In this document: positions 13,401 to 28,400 of the stretch, piece after piece | Numbering within the stretch: the first letter of the stretch is position 1 | Layout of the letters: each line of letters begins with the position of its first letter | Made by a program: the position numbers and the translations under genes | Assembly (NCBI RefSeq): GCF_013377495.2 | Contig: NC_066362.1 | Coordinates: 105,148,129-105,212,128 of the forward strand | DNA: 64,000 nt | Direction: 5' to 3' | Source: Cygnus atratus | Taxonomy: Eukaryota; Chordata; Aves; Anseriformes; Anatidae | The notes under the pieces: model-generated | Seen by the model: only the letters and a program-made list of their open reading frames with translations | Database searches by the model: none | What the model was told of the DNA's origin: nothing

Positions 13401-16400
13401 AATATGTATGCTCATGCCTAATCTACCATATTCAAAGTTCGCAACACTGTGATGAATGCCATCAAAACAGGCGCTGCGACACTTACAAATTTGTTGGCTG
13501 ACCTCGCACTTCATTTACTATAGAAAAGTAGACTTGTTTGTTTGGTTTGTTTGTTTTGTCTTTTTTTTTTTTTTTTAATGGTATAGACACCAGTAAAATG
13601 ATGAGGAAAACACAAATACAGAGACGCAGAAAAGCTGCAAACAAGGTACAAAGACACTGAATATTCTGAATATTTTCACTCACCCTAATCCTAGCTGGTG
13701 GCAAACACTGTCTGAAATCTGCTCATTCCAATCATCTGCACATGCCAGGTGCCATGTCTTCCCAATCCTGACTTGTACCAGCCCTTTGGTGCTTAAAGAA
13801 CCATTAAGCAATCTCACTGTAGACCAAAATGGATAGAAGCATTTTAGGCAGGTGGTAAAAAAAAGAACAAAATAAAAAAATAACAAAAAACAAAAACAAA
13901 ACAAACAAACAACAACAACAAAAAAACACGAAACACAAACAATCCCCCCTCCACACAATGCAATAATATTATTGCCAGCAAAGAACAAAAGTAGTTAAGG
14001 TACATTACAGCAGTAATAAACCCAGTATGTAGAAGATGTTGTATTCCCACAGGAAGGAAATGCTTTTTCCTTCTATATTTCTGTGACAGGATGTTTTCAT
14101 AGCCTGTGTTTTGCAAGTCTCATGAACAGACAGTAAATAGAACATTTTCCATCTACTCTAACAACTATTTCTTCTTAGCCAGTACTACACAATTTTGAAC
14201 TACTGTGGTGAGGCTTTAGCTACATGATACTCAGTAACACTGACTAGAAGTAAGGTTAAAACCAGAGCTGACAGAAAAATTGGATTTTCCAGTTATAATC
14301 GCTATGAGAACTTTCAGTGTTTGCTTTCATTGCAGCTTAAGTTAAAATAATAACAGTAGTAATAAAAAAGCTCTCTGAAAACCAGTAGTTCTATCAAAGG
14401 TTTTCAAAAAAATAAAAATCAGAAAAAAATTTGGAAACTCTTTAAGTATGTGGTAAAAAATCTTATGCTACTGTCATGGTGACTAAGGAAGTTGGAGCAG
14501 AAGGTCAACAGAATTCCATCTATAACTCATAGGCTACAGCTGAACTTGAGACAGATAACAGTTATTGCCAGCATGAAGCAGGGAAAGCAATATAATTCAT
14601 TTGCAATTTACTGGTTGCTGAAATATTGTTTTGGGGAAAATATTAGTTCTCCAGAAAACCTTTTTGCAACTAAATATTTCCATAAAGATTAACATTTATC
14701 CACTTTATTAAAAATAAATAAATAAAAATTCCTCGTTAACATGCAAAGCACATGAATGAAATAAGTGACAGACAGTGGTTAAATTAATGGTAAACATCAC
14801 TCATACAAAATTTTGGAGCAGTCTTTAAAATCTCAGAATTGCTTGCACTGTGAGATTTCTCCAAATCACTTTTGACACCTTCCCTGTCTTCTACTTGAAC
14901 TATAATTCCTCTTCCTTTCTCCTTATCAGATCTACATTAATCTCCAAATACACTGCTGCTAAGCAGTAAGAGACTCACTGAGCACTCAACAAGTGGTTAA
15001 TTGTAATGTCATATACTTTAGAATTTTCAAAGAGATATCCTATGTCTTTTCTTTGGAGTCCCTGGGAAGTTTCATGAGTTGGAGTATTTGAAAATGGCAG
15101 TTTGTCTAGTCTAAAATGGTACATATGATAAGAAATTGAAATTGGTTTCAGGAAAATGAGCAAGTATTTTGGACACTGAAAAGACTCAATATGAGGGTGT
15201 CTAATTGAATTTGCATTTTATTTTAAAGGTTAGATTGATTCAGCCAACTTTTGGATTAAATGGGTTTTTGGAAGCAATTCTCCCTATCCTTTAATGTGAG
15301 GTAATTGGTTATGAAGAAATAGACAATCTATGGCAAAATAAATCTTTGGGAAAATGTACATAATGTTAATTTAGGTGATGGTTACCTTGTTCAGATCTTC
15401 TTTAGCAATGGCTAAGAAGAAGCTGAAGTGAATTTTATTTTGTGCATTTTTAAAGGCAGAAAAACAGCTACTTGCATTAATGTGAACACTGACACTGCAC
15501 TTTCAGACATTATATACACATACATCCATATAAAAGATGTTGAAATTAATGAGAACTGTCAGCATATATCCAATGATATATCTGAACCCTAGAAGTCCTT
15601 CTTAAAACAAAGGAAGATGATGATATATTGAGCTTAAAAGTATGCTTTTAACTCTCCCATTAGTGTTTCATAATACATTGTCAGAACAGCACTTTGTCAG
15701 ACACAGCAATGTGATTTCTGTTCTAGGCCCAATGTAGTTTTAACAACAGTTTTACACTGAAGTTGTTGTTTAGGGAACATTCTTTCCATGTTATGCAAAA
15801 TGAAACCATATGTCGTACACCTAAATTTTGGAAAGAACCATTTTATCAGATGATTAAGCAACTGCAGCTATCAATTTTCTTGTAGGAACCTGCACATCCA
15901 CTGAGAGCAACAGATGCCACTTTTTCATTTGTGCCACACCTTCATCCTATGGCAATGCCAGCATGAGGTGGAGTCTAGGCAGGCTGCAGGGTGCTCTGTG
16001 CCACAGTTTGGCTTCCCACTATTTGACAGTTTCTCTCAGGAAGACTTCTTAAACTCTATTACACACTACAGCATTTATACTGCTATGAAACTGAAATTAA
16101 TAACAGGAAAAAATACAAAATTTTGGAAATGTGATATGGATACAGAACGAGAGCATGTAACGAGTTTTCATTTTATTTTGAGGTCACTGTAAATAGTCAT
16201 AGTTTTAAGTACAGAGTAACTTACTACCTTTCCTAGAGACACAAGATTACATGCATTGTCTCAGAAATGTGACTTTGCTTTTCTGTCCATGACAAAGTCA
16301 GATACTGCCATGTAAATCTGCATGGCTTGCATGCAGCTCCTGCAGTTTACACTGGCTAAGGTTCTGTGTCTGTTTGCCTATGAAATTCATACCAAATACT

Positions 16401-19400
16401 CATGCATTCCTTCTCTATGTATGAAATAAAACTTACTGCACTTCACTTCATCAGAGCCATCTTCACACTGAGGTAGGTTATCACAAAGGTTATGCAATGG
16501 TATACACTCTCCACTACGACACTGATATTCCTCGAGTGTACAAGCTCCTGAAGGAGAACATGAAATGAAAATGAAACCACAATTATTGGAAAGGTAAAAC
16601 TGTAAACATCAGTTTGGTGGAGATCATCCAGTTTACCTGACAATAAAATTGGGTGGATAGTATACAGGATTTTTTCCTAATGCCTTCCACTTATGATTTC
16701 CCTTTACTTTCCCTTTTCTTTCCTTTTTTTTTTTTCTTTTCAAAATAATGATGATTTTCAGATAAATAAAAGCTAATTAAGTATAAAATCAGTGGTATTA
16801 CACCGTACAGTTTCTGCTAAAGTTAGCATTGCTCGGTTACTAGTGTTCTTCTGCTGCACAAATGAATCTTTGGAGTGGATAAGAAAAATCAAATCCTGAT
16901 TAAATCCTGTTGAAAGCGACTAATAATGTCAAATTTCATATGTCAACACTTTCACAGAAGTTTAGTGGCTTTAAAGTGTGTCAAGTCAAATGTGCAAGTA
17001 AAGAGGCATTGACAGCCAAGAGTCCTCCTTTCAAAACCTAGCTGGGAGGAAAGGGGAGACAAAAGTAATAGAAATGAATGAGGAAAGCATTCACAAAAAT
17101 AGGATTAATCCACTTCAGTATCAGTTATGTAAAAAATGTAGATCACATATAGAATAAATATAAAGGTGTAATCCTTGCTGTGTGGGGACCAGTGGATTTA
17201 ATCGCACCATTTGTTATATCTTAAATCTTATTTAAGGCAAGACAATTGCTCTCCTCCTAAATTTTTAATATCCATATAAAAAGATTAATTTATCAGCCAG
17301 TATGGCCTGTTATCTAACATGGACGTAAAAGAGTATGATTTTTGTAATTCCTGAACCAGATTTTCACACATTCACTGGCCACAACTGATGCCAGATTTTC
17401 CACAGAACTTACTTCCTACTTACACAGCTAGATGAAGATAAGATTTTCAAATACGCTTTTCTTATTATATTGTATACCATCAAAAATTATTTATTGTAAA
17501 ATTATTCTTCATTATGAAAATCTTAGTATTTCATGGAAAAATAAAATGTGAAGAAAAATCTTCTTTACTTACAAAATTCGCTTATTTACTTACAATATGG
17601 TATTAGTCTGTGTCCTTTGGCTGCAAAGATTGTGAATAAGCTTAACTCTTCTGCAATTGACAACCTTTTAATATATTTAACCAGACCTGGCAATGGCCAC
17701 TTTGAGAACTCTGCCTTTATAAGCATAATAATTTATTTTACAACAAAACATGGGCAAAGCTTCATCTTTACTGAACCAGTTAAAAAATAGTCATAGTGTT
17801 GTTGAGCTGAACAAATGTGATAGATAAGGAAGAAAAAGAAGCAGTAAAATGCTCATGTGCCCATATAAACCTGCCTGTCAGTCTTGCACAAGGTGAGTTG
17901 ATTTACCAACAGTAAATCAATGGTTATGATTTGTCAGAGATAAAAAAATATACATATATCACTATTACTGTAAATCTATATAAAAAAGCTGACTTTATGA
18001 TATTAAAAGAAAGCAAAAGAGTGTAGATTCTTGTTGACTTTCTGTTCACGCAAGTGAATGAGACTGCACACATCTCTGAACACATACTGCTTCTCCATTC
18101 TCTCTTTTCTGTTGTCAGACTTCCACAAAGTAATACAAAGCCTTTAATTATTTTCAATAAGGTTTGACCTAGAGTTAGTGTAAGGATTTGTCCTGTTAAG
18201 CACATTGCTATTCCATACACATATATTCCACATTTGGCTCCAGTTTGCATGTTTTTGTAGAGATGATTGCTGTATTATGCAGGTGACAATTCCAGCTGCA
18301 GTTCCCAGCACAAACATGACTCTTTCAGCAGGAAACTGACTGGGATCAGATACACTGCTGTCTAAACACGTAAAAGTAATTCTTCCTAAATCTTTCATAC
18401 ATTAAGGATCAAATTTTTAAAGCTGCAAGAAAGACCATATTTCAAACTCTAATCTGAGTTACCATATGCATTTTGTTCTTCTAGTGTGATTGATAACAAG
18501 TATTTTACAAATGCATTTAAGCATACATTAATGACACCACCAAATGAGTGACAAAATGATGTTCTTTCTTGAGAGTTTGTATAAATAATAGTTCATATTT
18601 GCCCTCTTAGCATTTAGATGGTTCACTGGTCAAAATACTGAGTCACTTTTTCCCATACTATTGAACTGAGTTGCAGACGGTACTGACATCAGCCAACTGG
18701 GTACTTTTTAAAGTAACAAAAATGTCACATTTCCTGCTAGAAAACATAAAGTGCAAATGAGTAACTGTTAGTCTTTTTAACTTTTTGATATTTCTGTTGA
18801 TTAAGGACTGAGAGTCACCTCCTACTCTCCACTTTTCCTCAAATGTATTTGAGCTTTGGTATAACCTCTTAAAGACATGAGATTGTACACTGACCTAGAC
18901 GATAGCCAGTAGTGAAGTTTGCAAGAAATCCTTTCTTTGTTACAGTCGTGTCCGTAAAAAGGATTACTGTCATCTGGTTTGTTGTAGAGAAGACATCTGG
19001 CAATGGGCCTTGTCCCGTATAGACAGCTACTCTCCAGGAGAACATGGATACATTTAGGTTATTTTGATCTTATTTATTTCAAAATGTTTTAGGATTCAAT
19101 GCAAATATTGCTACCACATGAGTACAGTTATTTCTTAAAGACTTACTGCTATCAGATTGAGATGCCCAAAGCTCAACCCCAAATTTGATATATCAGTATA
19201 GAAAATAAAGTTTGACCAACACATGAATATTGTTCTGTTTCTGCACATACATAAGCAGTCTTATTTATTGAGAAGTTAATTTCTTTTGGATTTATGGAAA
19301 GCTGAGTGTGTGCAAACATTTGGGAAACATGATGTCACATACTGTATGTTTCCTTGAGTTTTCCTGCTAATTTATAAGATGTATAAATCTGAAGAAATGT

Positions 19401-22400
19401 AAAAGAAAGAGAGAATTGATTTCCTTTACATCAGATCAATCAGTTTGCTCCAGTAGCCTAATTGCATTCATTTTACTACCCAGCAGTTTTACTTGCCCAA
19501 AAGTGAAGAATTTGGTCCTCTGCCATCTCTGACTTCAACTATATCATAAATATATTCCACATCAAATACCTGAAAATGAAGTTGAATGTTCTTCCCTATT
19601 TCGGCATTTAAGTACCATACACCTAGAAAACAATAACACACAAACACAAAAACCAGCTTAATGGTTGTCACATTTTCTGTATGATTTTCACATTGAAGGA
19701 AAAAAAAGATCTCTGTTAAAATATTCAGAATTACCCACGAGATGCAGAAGTCTAAATTTCAACTTTAGAAGTGACTTAAGCTGTCCAGATCTAAAATCCC
19801 ATTTACTCTGATTTTCTAAAATGCTTTCGAAAATTGGATTTATTCTTCTAAGACATAGACAATTGCGTTTATTACCATTCATGGCATCTGCTTGTTTCCC
19901 TGACATAGGAAAGGTAATTCTTTTGTAACTATGAAAACATGACAGTCTTGTCACTTAAGCCCTATGCTATTGGATAGTAAAATAATTTCTATAACCATTC
20001 ACAGAAACCTGTCTCTCAAGTTAGATCTCTTTTTACAGAAGAAGCATTTGCCTCTGTTTAAACCACCTTTATTATATTTATTCTAAGTGACTGTGGATAC
20101 TATGGAAATCTTGCTAAAAAAGTTAAAAATAACAAACAACACAAAACACTTTTTCTCTCTTCATAGAATGAAAAGTATTTTCTCACTAGTAACAATCGTG
20201 TCTGGGAACTTGTGAAATTAATACCTGGAAATAAGAACCATATCACAAGTGGGACAAAACACAAAATAACTTTTGCGATTAACATCCCAGCACAATTCTC
20301 CTGTTAAAGGTAAAGTAATAAATAATTGAAATTTAATTAAGAAGCAACAGCAAAATTCTCTTCCTTGCTTAATCCATCAACAGCACACAGCATATACCAC
20401 CTTGAAACATCGTAAATCTCATTTTCTTTTCACCTTTGCCAGCTGTAGCTTCATCTAAATCAAGTAACATTAGTAGATTAATGCTGTCTTTTCACTGGTA
20501 CGTTAAGAAATATTCAATAAAGATAATCCCTTGCAAAATACATACATATATAATTTCAACTTTAAAAGGTGAACTATTTATCAAAGAGGTGATGACCAAG
20601 CTACTAACCTGACAAATATGTTGAGGTGAAATGCTAAAATGTGGACTTTCAACACCTTCTCATGTGTATTGATATGAAAATATTTGACATAAAAGGCATA
20701 ATGTATCTGGCCTGTCTGAAATCATTCCAAGGGATTATGCTTATCAACATCACTTTTTAATCAACTGGCATAAGAATCCCTAGCTTCTGCTAAGTGTCTT
20801 ATAGACAGACTTCAATTAAAAGAGCCCAAAGTATTTAGCTTGGATCTTTTTTTTCTTTTTTTTCCTGACAACATTTGAAAGCACATTTAAAACCTTTATT
20901 CAACTAAACTTTTCCTGAAGACTTAGAAAAGAATGACTTACATGATGCTTGATTAGGATAATAGTTTGGAAAGTTTTCAGAGCTGAACGTAGTGTTTGGC
21001 TCCCAGAGTTCAACTGGTCCTCCACAGTCATCTGAAAAAGAAAACATTTCAAAACATATTTCATCTATTACTTTATTTTTGCAATCATCTGTCTACAAAG
21101 ACAATTTGGAAAAAATAATTTTATGAAAAAGATATTCAATTTAACTTTACCACTGTAAGGGGCCAGCTATGGTCCTATTGTTATAAAGCTTGAACAATGA
21201 ACTGTGATAAGCCACCACTCCACTTCCTTTGGGGAAGCAAAGTGTGGAAGAGCTTTACTGTCCTTATCAGCTGCTGTGGTAGACTTGCTGACCCATACAA
21301 TTCATGCCATCGGTCAGCTGTAGGTGAGACAATGCTGATTGTGAAGTGCTAGTGCCGAGGTGCACAACTGCATTCATGATGGTGTTATGAGCAGTCTTCC
21401 CCACATAGGCAGGAAAGGATATAATTTGTTTTCATTTGGTAATTACTGGTCTGCAAGCTGCACACATGACAGAAAATGTGAATAAAATGTGTATAATTTA
21501 GTAGTGTATTAACATAAAAACTAGAAAACATCTATATAAGACAGGAAGCCTCCCCATCGCCTAAATATAAGCATTCATTTATTTGGCATGCCTTGCTTAT
21601 TATCTAATTGATTTTCTTGAAGCACTGGCAGAGATACTAAAGCCCATTTTGTCATCTAGGAAATAAACTTCGTAGCAAGACCATATGGATCTATAATGGA
21701 AACCATTAGAATTTACCTGAAAGTTTCTTGGTAGCAAAATTTTTAGTTGAAAAACATTCAAAAAATTCTAAAAAATTTCTCAGGTGGAGTTTTCACCATT
21801 TTGCAGTTCATCTTGGCTAAGAAATAAAGAGCAGTTTCTTTTCTCATTCCATAAACTTATAAAATGTATTAAAAATTAACTATTGTTATTACTGCAACAA
21901 TTATTGTTTAACTCATCAATTAAATATGAGATTTTCAAATTAAGCTTTTATGCAAGGAGGTTTGAAACCCATATATTTCAAAACAAATATGTCTACTAGC
22001 ATATCTACTATTCTTCCCGTTGGGGGAAAGGTGATATTGTTGGTGTGAAAAATCTTTGAACTTCTATAAGGATAAATGGAATAAAAATTTCCAGTGCAAT
22101 TTCAGAATATAAATTCATGGAGATGAACTGCAGATTTTGAAAGGAGGGAACTTAGAAAAACACTAAAGAGGTCTGCTCAGGTACTCAGACTTTTCCAAAC
22201 ATACTCTAATGCAGCATGTGAAGGCATCAGAACTGTGTGCGAATACACCTATAAAGAAGTGATGTCGTATATTGTTAATGAGCCAGGCAACACTAACTAG
22301 CACACCTAGTATTTATATACTAAATGGGAGAATTGTGAAAGGGTCAATGCTTTTAAAAATTTAAGACTTTCATTTTTTTAATTTCCAGTTTAAGTGTATA

Positions 22401-25400
22401 TTGAACAGCCAGATGATATCTTCAATGCTTGGCCTGAAAAGATATCTTAATAGTTATCTAGATATATGACAACAACAAAATTGGCACTTACAATATCTGC
22501 CTTGGTAACTATGATGATACCTTTTACTCTAATGACAGCAAAACAATGTACAAAAGCTTGTATATGTTCTGAAACAGAACATCAAAAGATTGACTACAGC
22601 GAGATTCCTAATTTTCCTATTATGTATTGTTTTTAGAAAAATGGGTCTCGACCACTCCACTAACATACAGTACATGATATGTGAGTATTTTAAGAACTTA
22701 TACTGTCATTTCGATTTCATCAGGAGTCAAAAAGCTTTTAGTTAAACCTTTTTAAATAGTAAAAGTAGCCATTTGTTCTTTCCCTGAAACAACGGCTCCA
22801 GTAAAAAAAGGTCTTTATCCTAAACATGTATTTGCACTCATATATATAAACATAACATTTATATAAAAGCAAGTAGTTTAGATATGCACATGCACACACA
22901 CACACACACACACACAATTAAATGTGCTGTATATACTCAATATTCTCTTTCAATATATAGTACAGAAAGGTGGTTTACATCCAGAATATATCAGCTTCAT
23001 ATCCCAAAATTTTACTGCATGTTAAGAAATGCTATTTATGTTATTTCAGCTGTACCATTGGAAAGAAAACTGTTTTACCACTTCAGTTGCTCTCGATTAC
23101 TTGTTTCAGAAACAAACACTGCTCTTCTAACATTTCCAGGAAACAGAAATAAAGGTAGAAGAATTCTACCATTTGTTTTTCTTGTTTTATTCCTTTAATT
23201 AAACATGATTTTGTCAACATAGTATTTGGTTAAACATTACCCCCCTATTGGTTTACATTCTGTATTTTGGTATGTCTGTCAGAATTGCATACTGTGAGTC
23301 TCTAGTATAAGGACTTCATAATATACAAGTCTTACTGAGGTTGTCCATTGAATTCCACTGGAAAGAAGTTCCACTAAATACAAAAAAGATTTGAACTTTC
23401 TCATTACAGCCTTTTATTATTTTATTTTATTTTGCTTTGTTTTATTTTGTTTTGTTTTATTTTATTTTATTTTATTTTACTTATTTATTTATTTATTTTT
23501 TAAATCAAACCTGTCAAGATAGATTGAACTCTCTGAAAGGCAAAGGAACTGTTAAAAATCACACTCTCACTAAAAATTGTATTACGTTTCAGCTATATGG
23601 GTTACAGTGACAACTAATTTCTGTAAGTACCATTAACAACAAATAAAAGTTACATTGGTTTTGTTATGGAATATTAATGCCCATAGAAACAAGCACAGAA
23701 CTATTGCAAACCCGGACAAAGAATTCTTAGCCAGATTCATCTTATGACATGAGCAGAGCAAAACCAACTTTCTTAATGGCTGAACTTCAGCAACTTATGA
23801 CGAAATCTGGTCTGGTGTTGGCTACATGTAAGACATCAGTAATGATCTGTTCTTTGTCTTGCATGGAAAAGCAATGAAAGCAATTGATTTTGCTCATGGA
23901 AAAATGCTTTTAAAATTTCTTGTAATCTTTAAAGATAAATTTATATGGAGTTATTCTGGATTGTATTCCAGATGCTCATTAGAGAACCAAAAAAAAACAA
24001 TCAGCACCAATAACCTCAGTTGTTTCATCAAGGATAATAAAGGATTTTCTCAGCACTGTAGAAAACGATATATGACTTTTACAGAAAAAAAATAAAAAAT
24101 ACTCTGGCTTTGACCAAAACCTTACTTTATATTAACATACACATCTAAAGTGTGGAATCTACACTGCAATTTCCACACTGTGATTTGTGTTAAAAGACAA
24201 GTTATGAATGAATAAGAAGATTAAAGCAATCCTTGCTTTAGATGAAAGTGTAAGCTGACAGTCTTGTGTAAATGACAAAAGCAAATCCAGCTCCCCTACC
24301 CCATAACCTGACAAAAAATCAGACTTTTCAATGAGCTTCTGTGGCACTGTGAATGATGCAAATGCCTATCACTGAAGCTCTAGGTTTAGCAAAGGAAATG
24401 AGTTCAATGCAAATTCTTTCATCTCTTGTTTATAGATCTGACATTTGTAGTAAAACTGTCACTGTTAGTAAACTTGCACCATATCCATCAAAGTAATATC
24501 AGACTTCTTTGAAGATGATTGATAATATTCACATTTTTCAGCAGGTTGCAAACGGCATATATGTATCATGCCTCAATAAGGTAAGAGTGCAACCAAGTCA
24601 GTTTTTACACAGGAACTGCTTAGACTGTACTTTTGTATCATATTGAAAGATAACACAGATCCTCCCTAATTCATTTTATACAGATTTATACACCACGTGA
24701 CCACTTCATTTTTTGAATAGTTAAATTTTGTCACTATACTTTGGGTCGAGATCTACAGTTTGAACGCTGTTTTATTTAGTGTTTCAACAGCAGCACTCAG
24801 CTACTACTTACTACAGAGACTTTCTACCACTGATCATTTGCCTGAAGTCAACTTCCAAGGTGTGTTTACTCAGACCACGTGAAAAAGGACTGGAGGTGGC
24901 AGCTCATCTCCTCACACACCAGAACTGCTAACTCCATCTTTTTTGTTTTCCTATTCAGTTTTTTTTCAGAGCAAATATTGTTCTACTTTTCCTTTTGAAT
25001 GTAATCAGATATAGTACAAATAACAATATGGCCAAATGCATATTGAAAAGAACTCATTCATTTTGAGCCTTCTTCCAGAGAATACATCCATTTTGGGTAT
25101 CTGGCATTCATACAGATCTTGCTCCATTCTTAAAACCATTCTGACACCATTATTGTTTCATTCCCCTAAATATGAGATTTTTCGTTGTGTAGGTATTCTC
25201 AGAGCTGGGTGAACATATATCTATTGAGACTTCTGATGATATTATTATGTGATTTTGCTAACTCTCATCCCACTCCTGCAGTGTTTATAATTTTAAATAT
25301 AGAGGTTATAATCCTCCTCCTCTTTTTAACTCCCTCCTCTTTACTGGATTCCTGGAGGCTTTACTAATTACAGACTTTAGAAACAAATTCTGAATTCTTT

Positions 25401-28400
25401 ACTTATGTATTGGGTCTAGATGGGAAAGTTAATTCCCCCACAGCAACCCATATAGTGCTACACTCTGCGCTTGTAGATGGAACAGCACTGGTATCACACC
25501 ATCGTTTTTATCTATTTATGAGCAGGGCTGGCACAGCCTCCAGACTCCCTCCAACCCTCCCCAAAGCCAGTAGATTGGGGTGGGCAAGTGGTGGGGAGGG
25601 GACATCACTAGAGCAGCTGACCTAAACTGACCAAAGGGATATTCCACAGCATGTGATGTCACACTCAGCAATAAAACATGGGAAAGGGGAAAGAGAAGAG
25701 TGGGCTCTCATTACGAAAATGTTTGACCTCTCAAAAAAAACGCTACAAGTATTTAGGACCAGTTTCAAAATTCGTAGCTGAACATTGCTTGCTGATGGGA
25801 AACAGATAATAATTATTTTCTCTTTGCTTCTGTGTCCTTTGCCTTTTTTTTTTATTATTTTTATTTTTTCTTTTAGTTTAATTAAACCATCCTTAGCTCA
25901 ACCTATAAGCCTTTTTTTTTCTTTCTTTCTTTCATTGTATTTTCTCGTTTTTTTTTTTTTTTGAGGTGAGGAAGTGTGAGAGCAGTGTGATAGAATTTAG
26001 CTGCCCATCAATGTTAAACCACCACAACTTCTCTTTCACTCTTCAAGTTTTGGAAGACAATGTACAGAGAGCTTAAGATGTGAAACTACCAGTACTTTTG
26101 CTATGAATGGAGCCATGGGCAGGGAATATGATCCCTAACATATTATCCTGAAGTTAATTTTATATTGCTGAGGAGGTAATTTTATAAAGCTGAAGGGATA
26201 TTATTGCAAATCTTGAATCACTCAAACACAAATACAATAATAGGAAATGACAATCAACAGTAGCGTTTACTTACTGGGACCTGAAGGGGTAGTAGTAACA
26301 ACTGGAAGTGCAGTTGGTTCTACATAATTACTTTCGTTACATTTTCCCTTTGTCAGGCCAATATCATCCAAGGCAATATCACTTGCACCATTCTTTTTAA
26401 AGGCATCAAAGATAACCTGAAATTCATTTAAAAAAACAGAACGTTATAACTTAATGAAACATCATTCAGCCTCCTATACCGAACCATTTAGTCTTTCTCA
26501 AATATTCTTATTTCCACTGTAATCTACACTGGTGCTATACTCAGAGGAGAGGATCAGGGATGAGACAGGACTTCCTGTAACACAAAAGCTATGCAAACTG
26601 AACAGATCATTCTTAGGAATGCAGGAATTTCATATAAACGATGAACATAATTTAAAATTATTCAAGAATTTTACTTATTTTTATATGAATACATGTAATT
26701 TTTAACACACAACATTCTGTATCACTTATCTGTCCAGCCCTTCTGATCTAATGGCATGTCTCCATGTACAACTGCAATTTATCATCTGATGGCTTGTTAC
26801 TGCGTTTTAATATACACATATTTAAGGCAATCCTGCTACCAAGGAATTTGTGCTGGCAAAAAACATCTTGATGTCTTTCAATTATTAAGTATAAGTATAT
26901 AGTATGTGTAAGTAAACTATTACAATTAAGTATAATTCTCTTCTTGAGATCTTATAACACACATTTCCTGGAAATGTGATGCACCCTGGTCAGAGATGTA
27001 GTCACTTTCTCAGATGGTAAATGCACCTTTCTGGCAGTGCTTTTGCATCAATGAAAACTAGTATAGAAAGACTAGCCAACCAAAATACCTATAAAAATAA
27101 ATTTAAAGCTGTGGATCATTAGAAGAAAACTGATATCAATTAAACTAAAATAATTATATGAAAGACTAATAGCTTAACAAACCTTAAAATCAGATGTTTC
27201 ATTTAAAGTTACTTGTCCGTAATTCCAGTTGTTTCCATAGTTTCCTTCTTTCTCAAAAATTATCTTTTCCACACCTTGTTCATCACTTATGCTAACACTT
27301 AAACGGTAAACATTAGGACTGTACATGTAATACCTAGAGGGGTAAGAACAATGTTTTCTATTATTATATTGAAGTGAAATTTCATGAAAAAATATCAAGC
27401 TTTTTATTTTTTAAACAGCTTTATGAAATTGGAACTAAACTTTAGTGAGCATGAAAACAAAATGAAACATTTTATACAATTAAAACTGGAAGTTTTACTT
27501 GCTCTTTTGCTGTATCTTCTGTGTAGGCCTAGTTAAGCTTCACAACAAAAACATTTCAGGGATTCTTAGTATTTCTGTATAGAAATACATGCTGGTTGCA
27601 GAGTGTAAATGGGAACTAAAGCTAATTGCAAGACAAACCTATAATGGAGTAAAAATTTCTGGAGTCAAGATTGGTCATGGAAATCCAAATAGACGTAGGC
27701 TTGTATGGTTAGCACACTGACTTGCATTAATATATATGAAAGAAAAATATTTTGTTTTATTCTTAAACAAAGTATGTGTTTAGGAATGATTTAATCTGCA
27801 GAGGTTACAAAACAATACCAAAAGCTTAGACAAGATGGATCTGAAGAGACCAAAGGCAAACTCTGAATCCGAACTCTCTCTTCTCTGAATCCAAGTCCTA
27901 TGGGTGTTGAAATATAAAATCCTGCAAAATAATGAGCACATTTTAGTCAGTAGAAATATTATTTTTATTTTTTGTTTTTCCTTTTTTTTGATGAGGGCAA
28001 GTTTTTGTGTTTAAAAATGGTATCAGTAATATCAAGCACAGATTTAATGACTTGGAGGATTCCTGACAAAATAGAAGTGAACAATGACCCTGAGTTATAT
28101 TGATCAGTCAAGAACATTAAAGTGAGCTTCTAAGCTTGTCAGATGGTCCTCAGAGCTAGACATGAAATCAGAAACTAGCCCTTCTGAAGTCAGTGGGAGA
28201 TCCACCTTTTCTTCAGTAATGTCAGGAATTTACCTGAGTGATTTCTGCTTAGTTTATAAAAATGTCCCCCTGTTTGACATTGCTTGTAGATTTGCAATAG
28301 AATTTCCTGACATGCTATAATTTTTATCCACACTATAATGGGAAATATGGGGTGTGTGTTGGGGAGAAAGAGTGACTACATTAATATTTTATAACAAGGG

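Larger units (their letters stand above)
8152..13683 (-). other. TMPRSS15 intron 18
   Basis: 5532 nt. Holds T17 at 8252-8268, the CR1 tail at 8722-8946, the coding-like island at 9320-9643, the A/TA repeat at 10416 and a T/GTTT-rich stretch at 13527-13576. Frames at 11484-12193 are hydrophobic but unrecognised. Confidence 0.88.
21032..26274 (-). other. TMPRSS15 intron 13
   Basis: 5243 nt. Holds a GC-richer unidentified segment at 21160-21420, the (CA)12, the (TTTTA)n tract, a GC-rich patch at 25500-25640 and the T-rich block at 25844-25962. No gene seen. Confidence 0.88.

Noticed and set aside
13844..14116. Very Phe/Val-rich minus-strand frames beside exon 18
   Set aside because: They are translations of the A/C-rich low-complexity tract and adjoining intron, not protein.
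22884..23198. 104-codon plus-strand frame beginning in the CA repeat
   Set aside because: Its start is the microsatellite itself and the rest has no recognisable domain.
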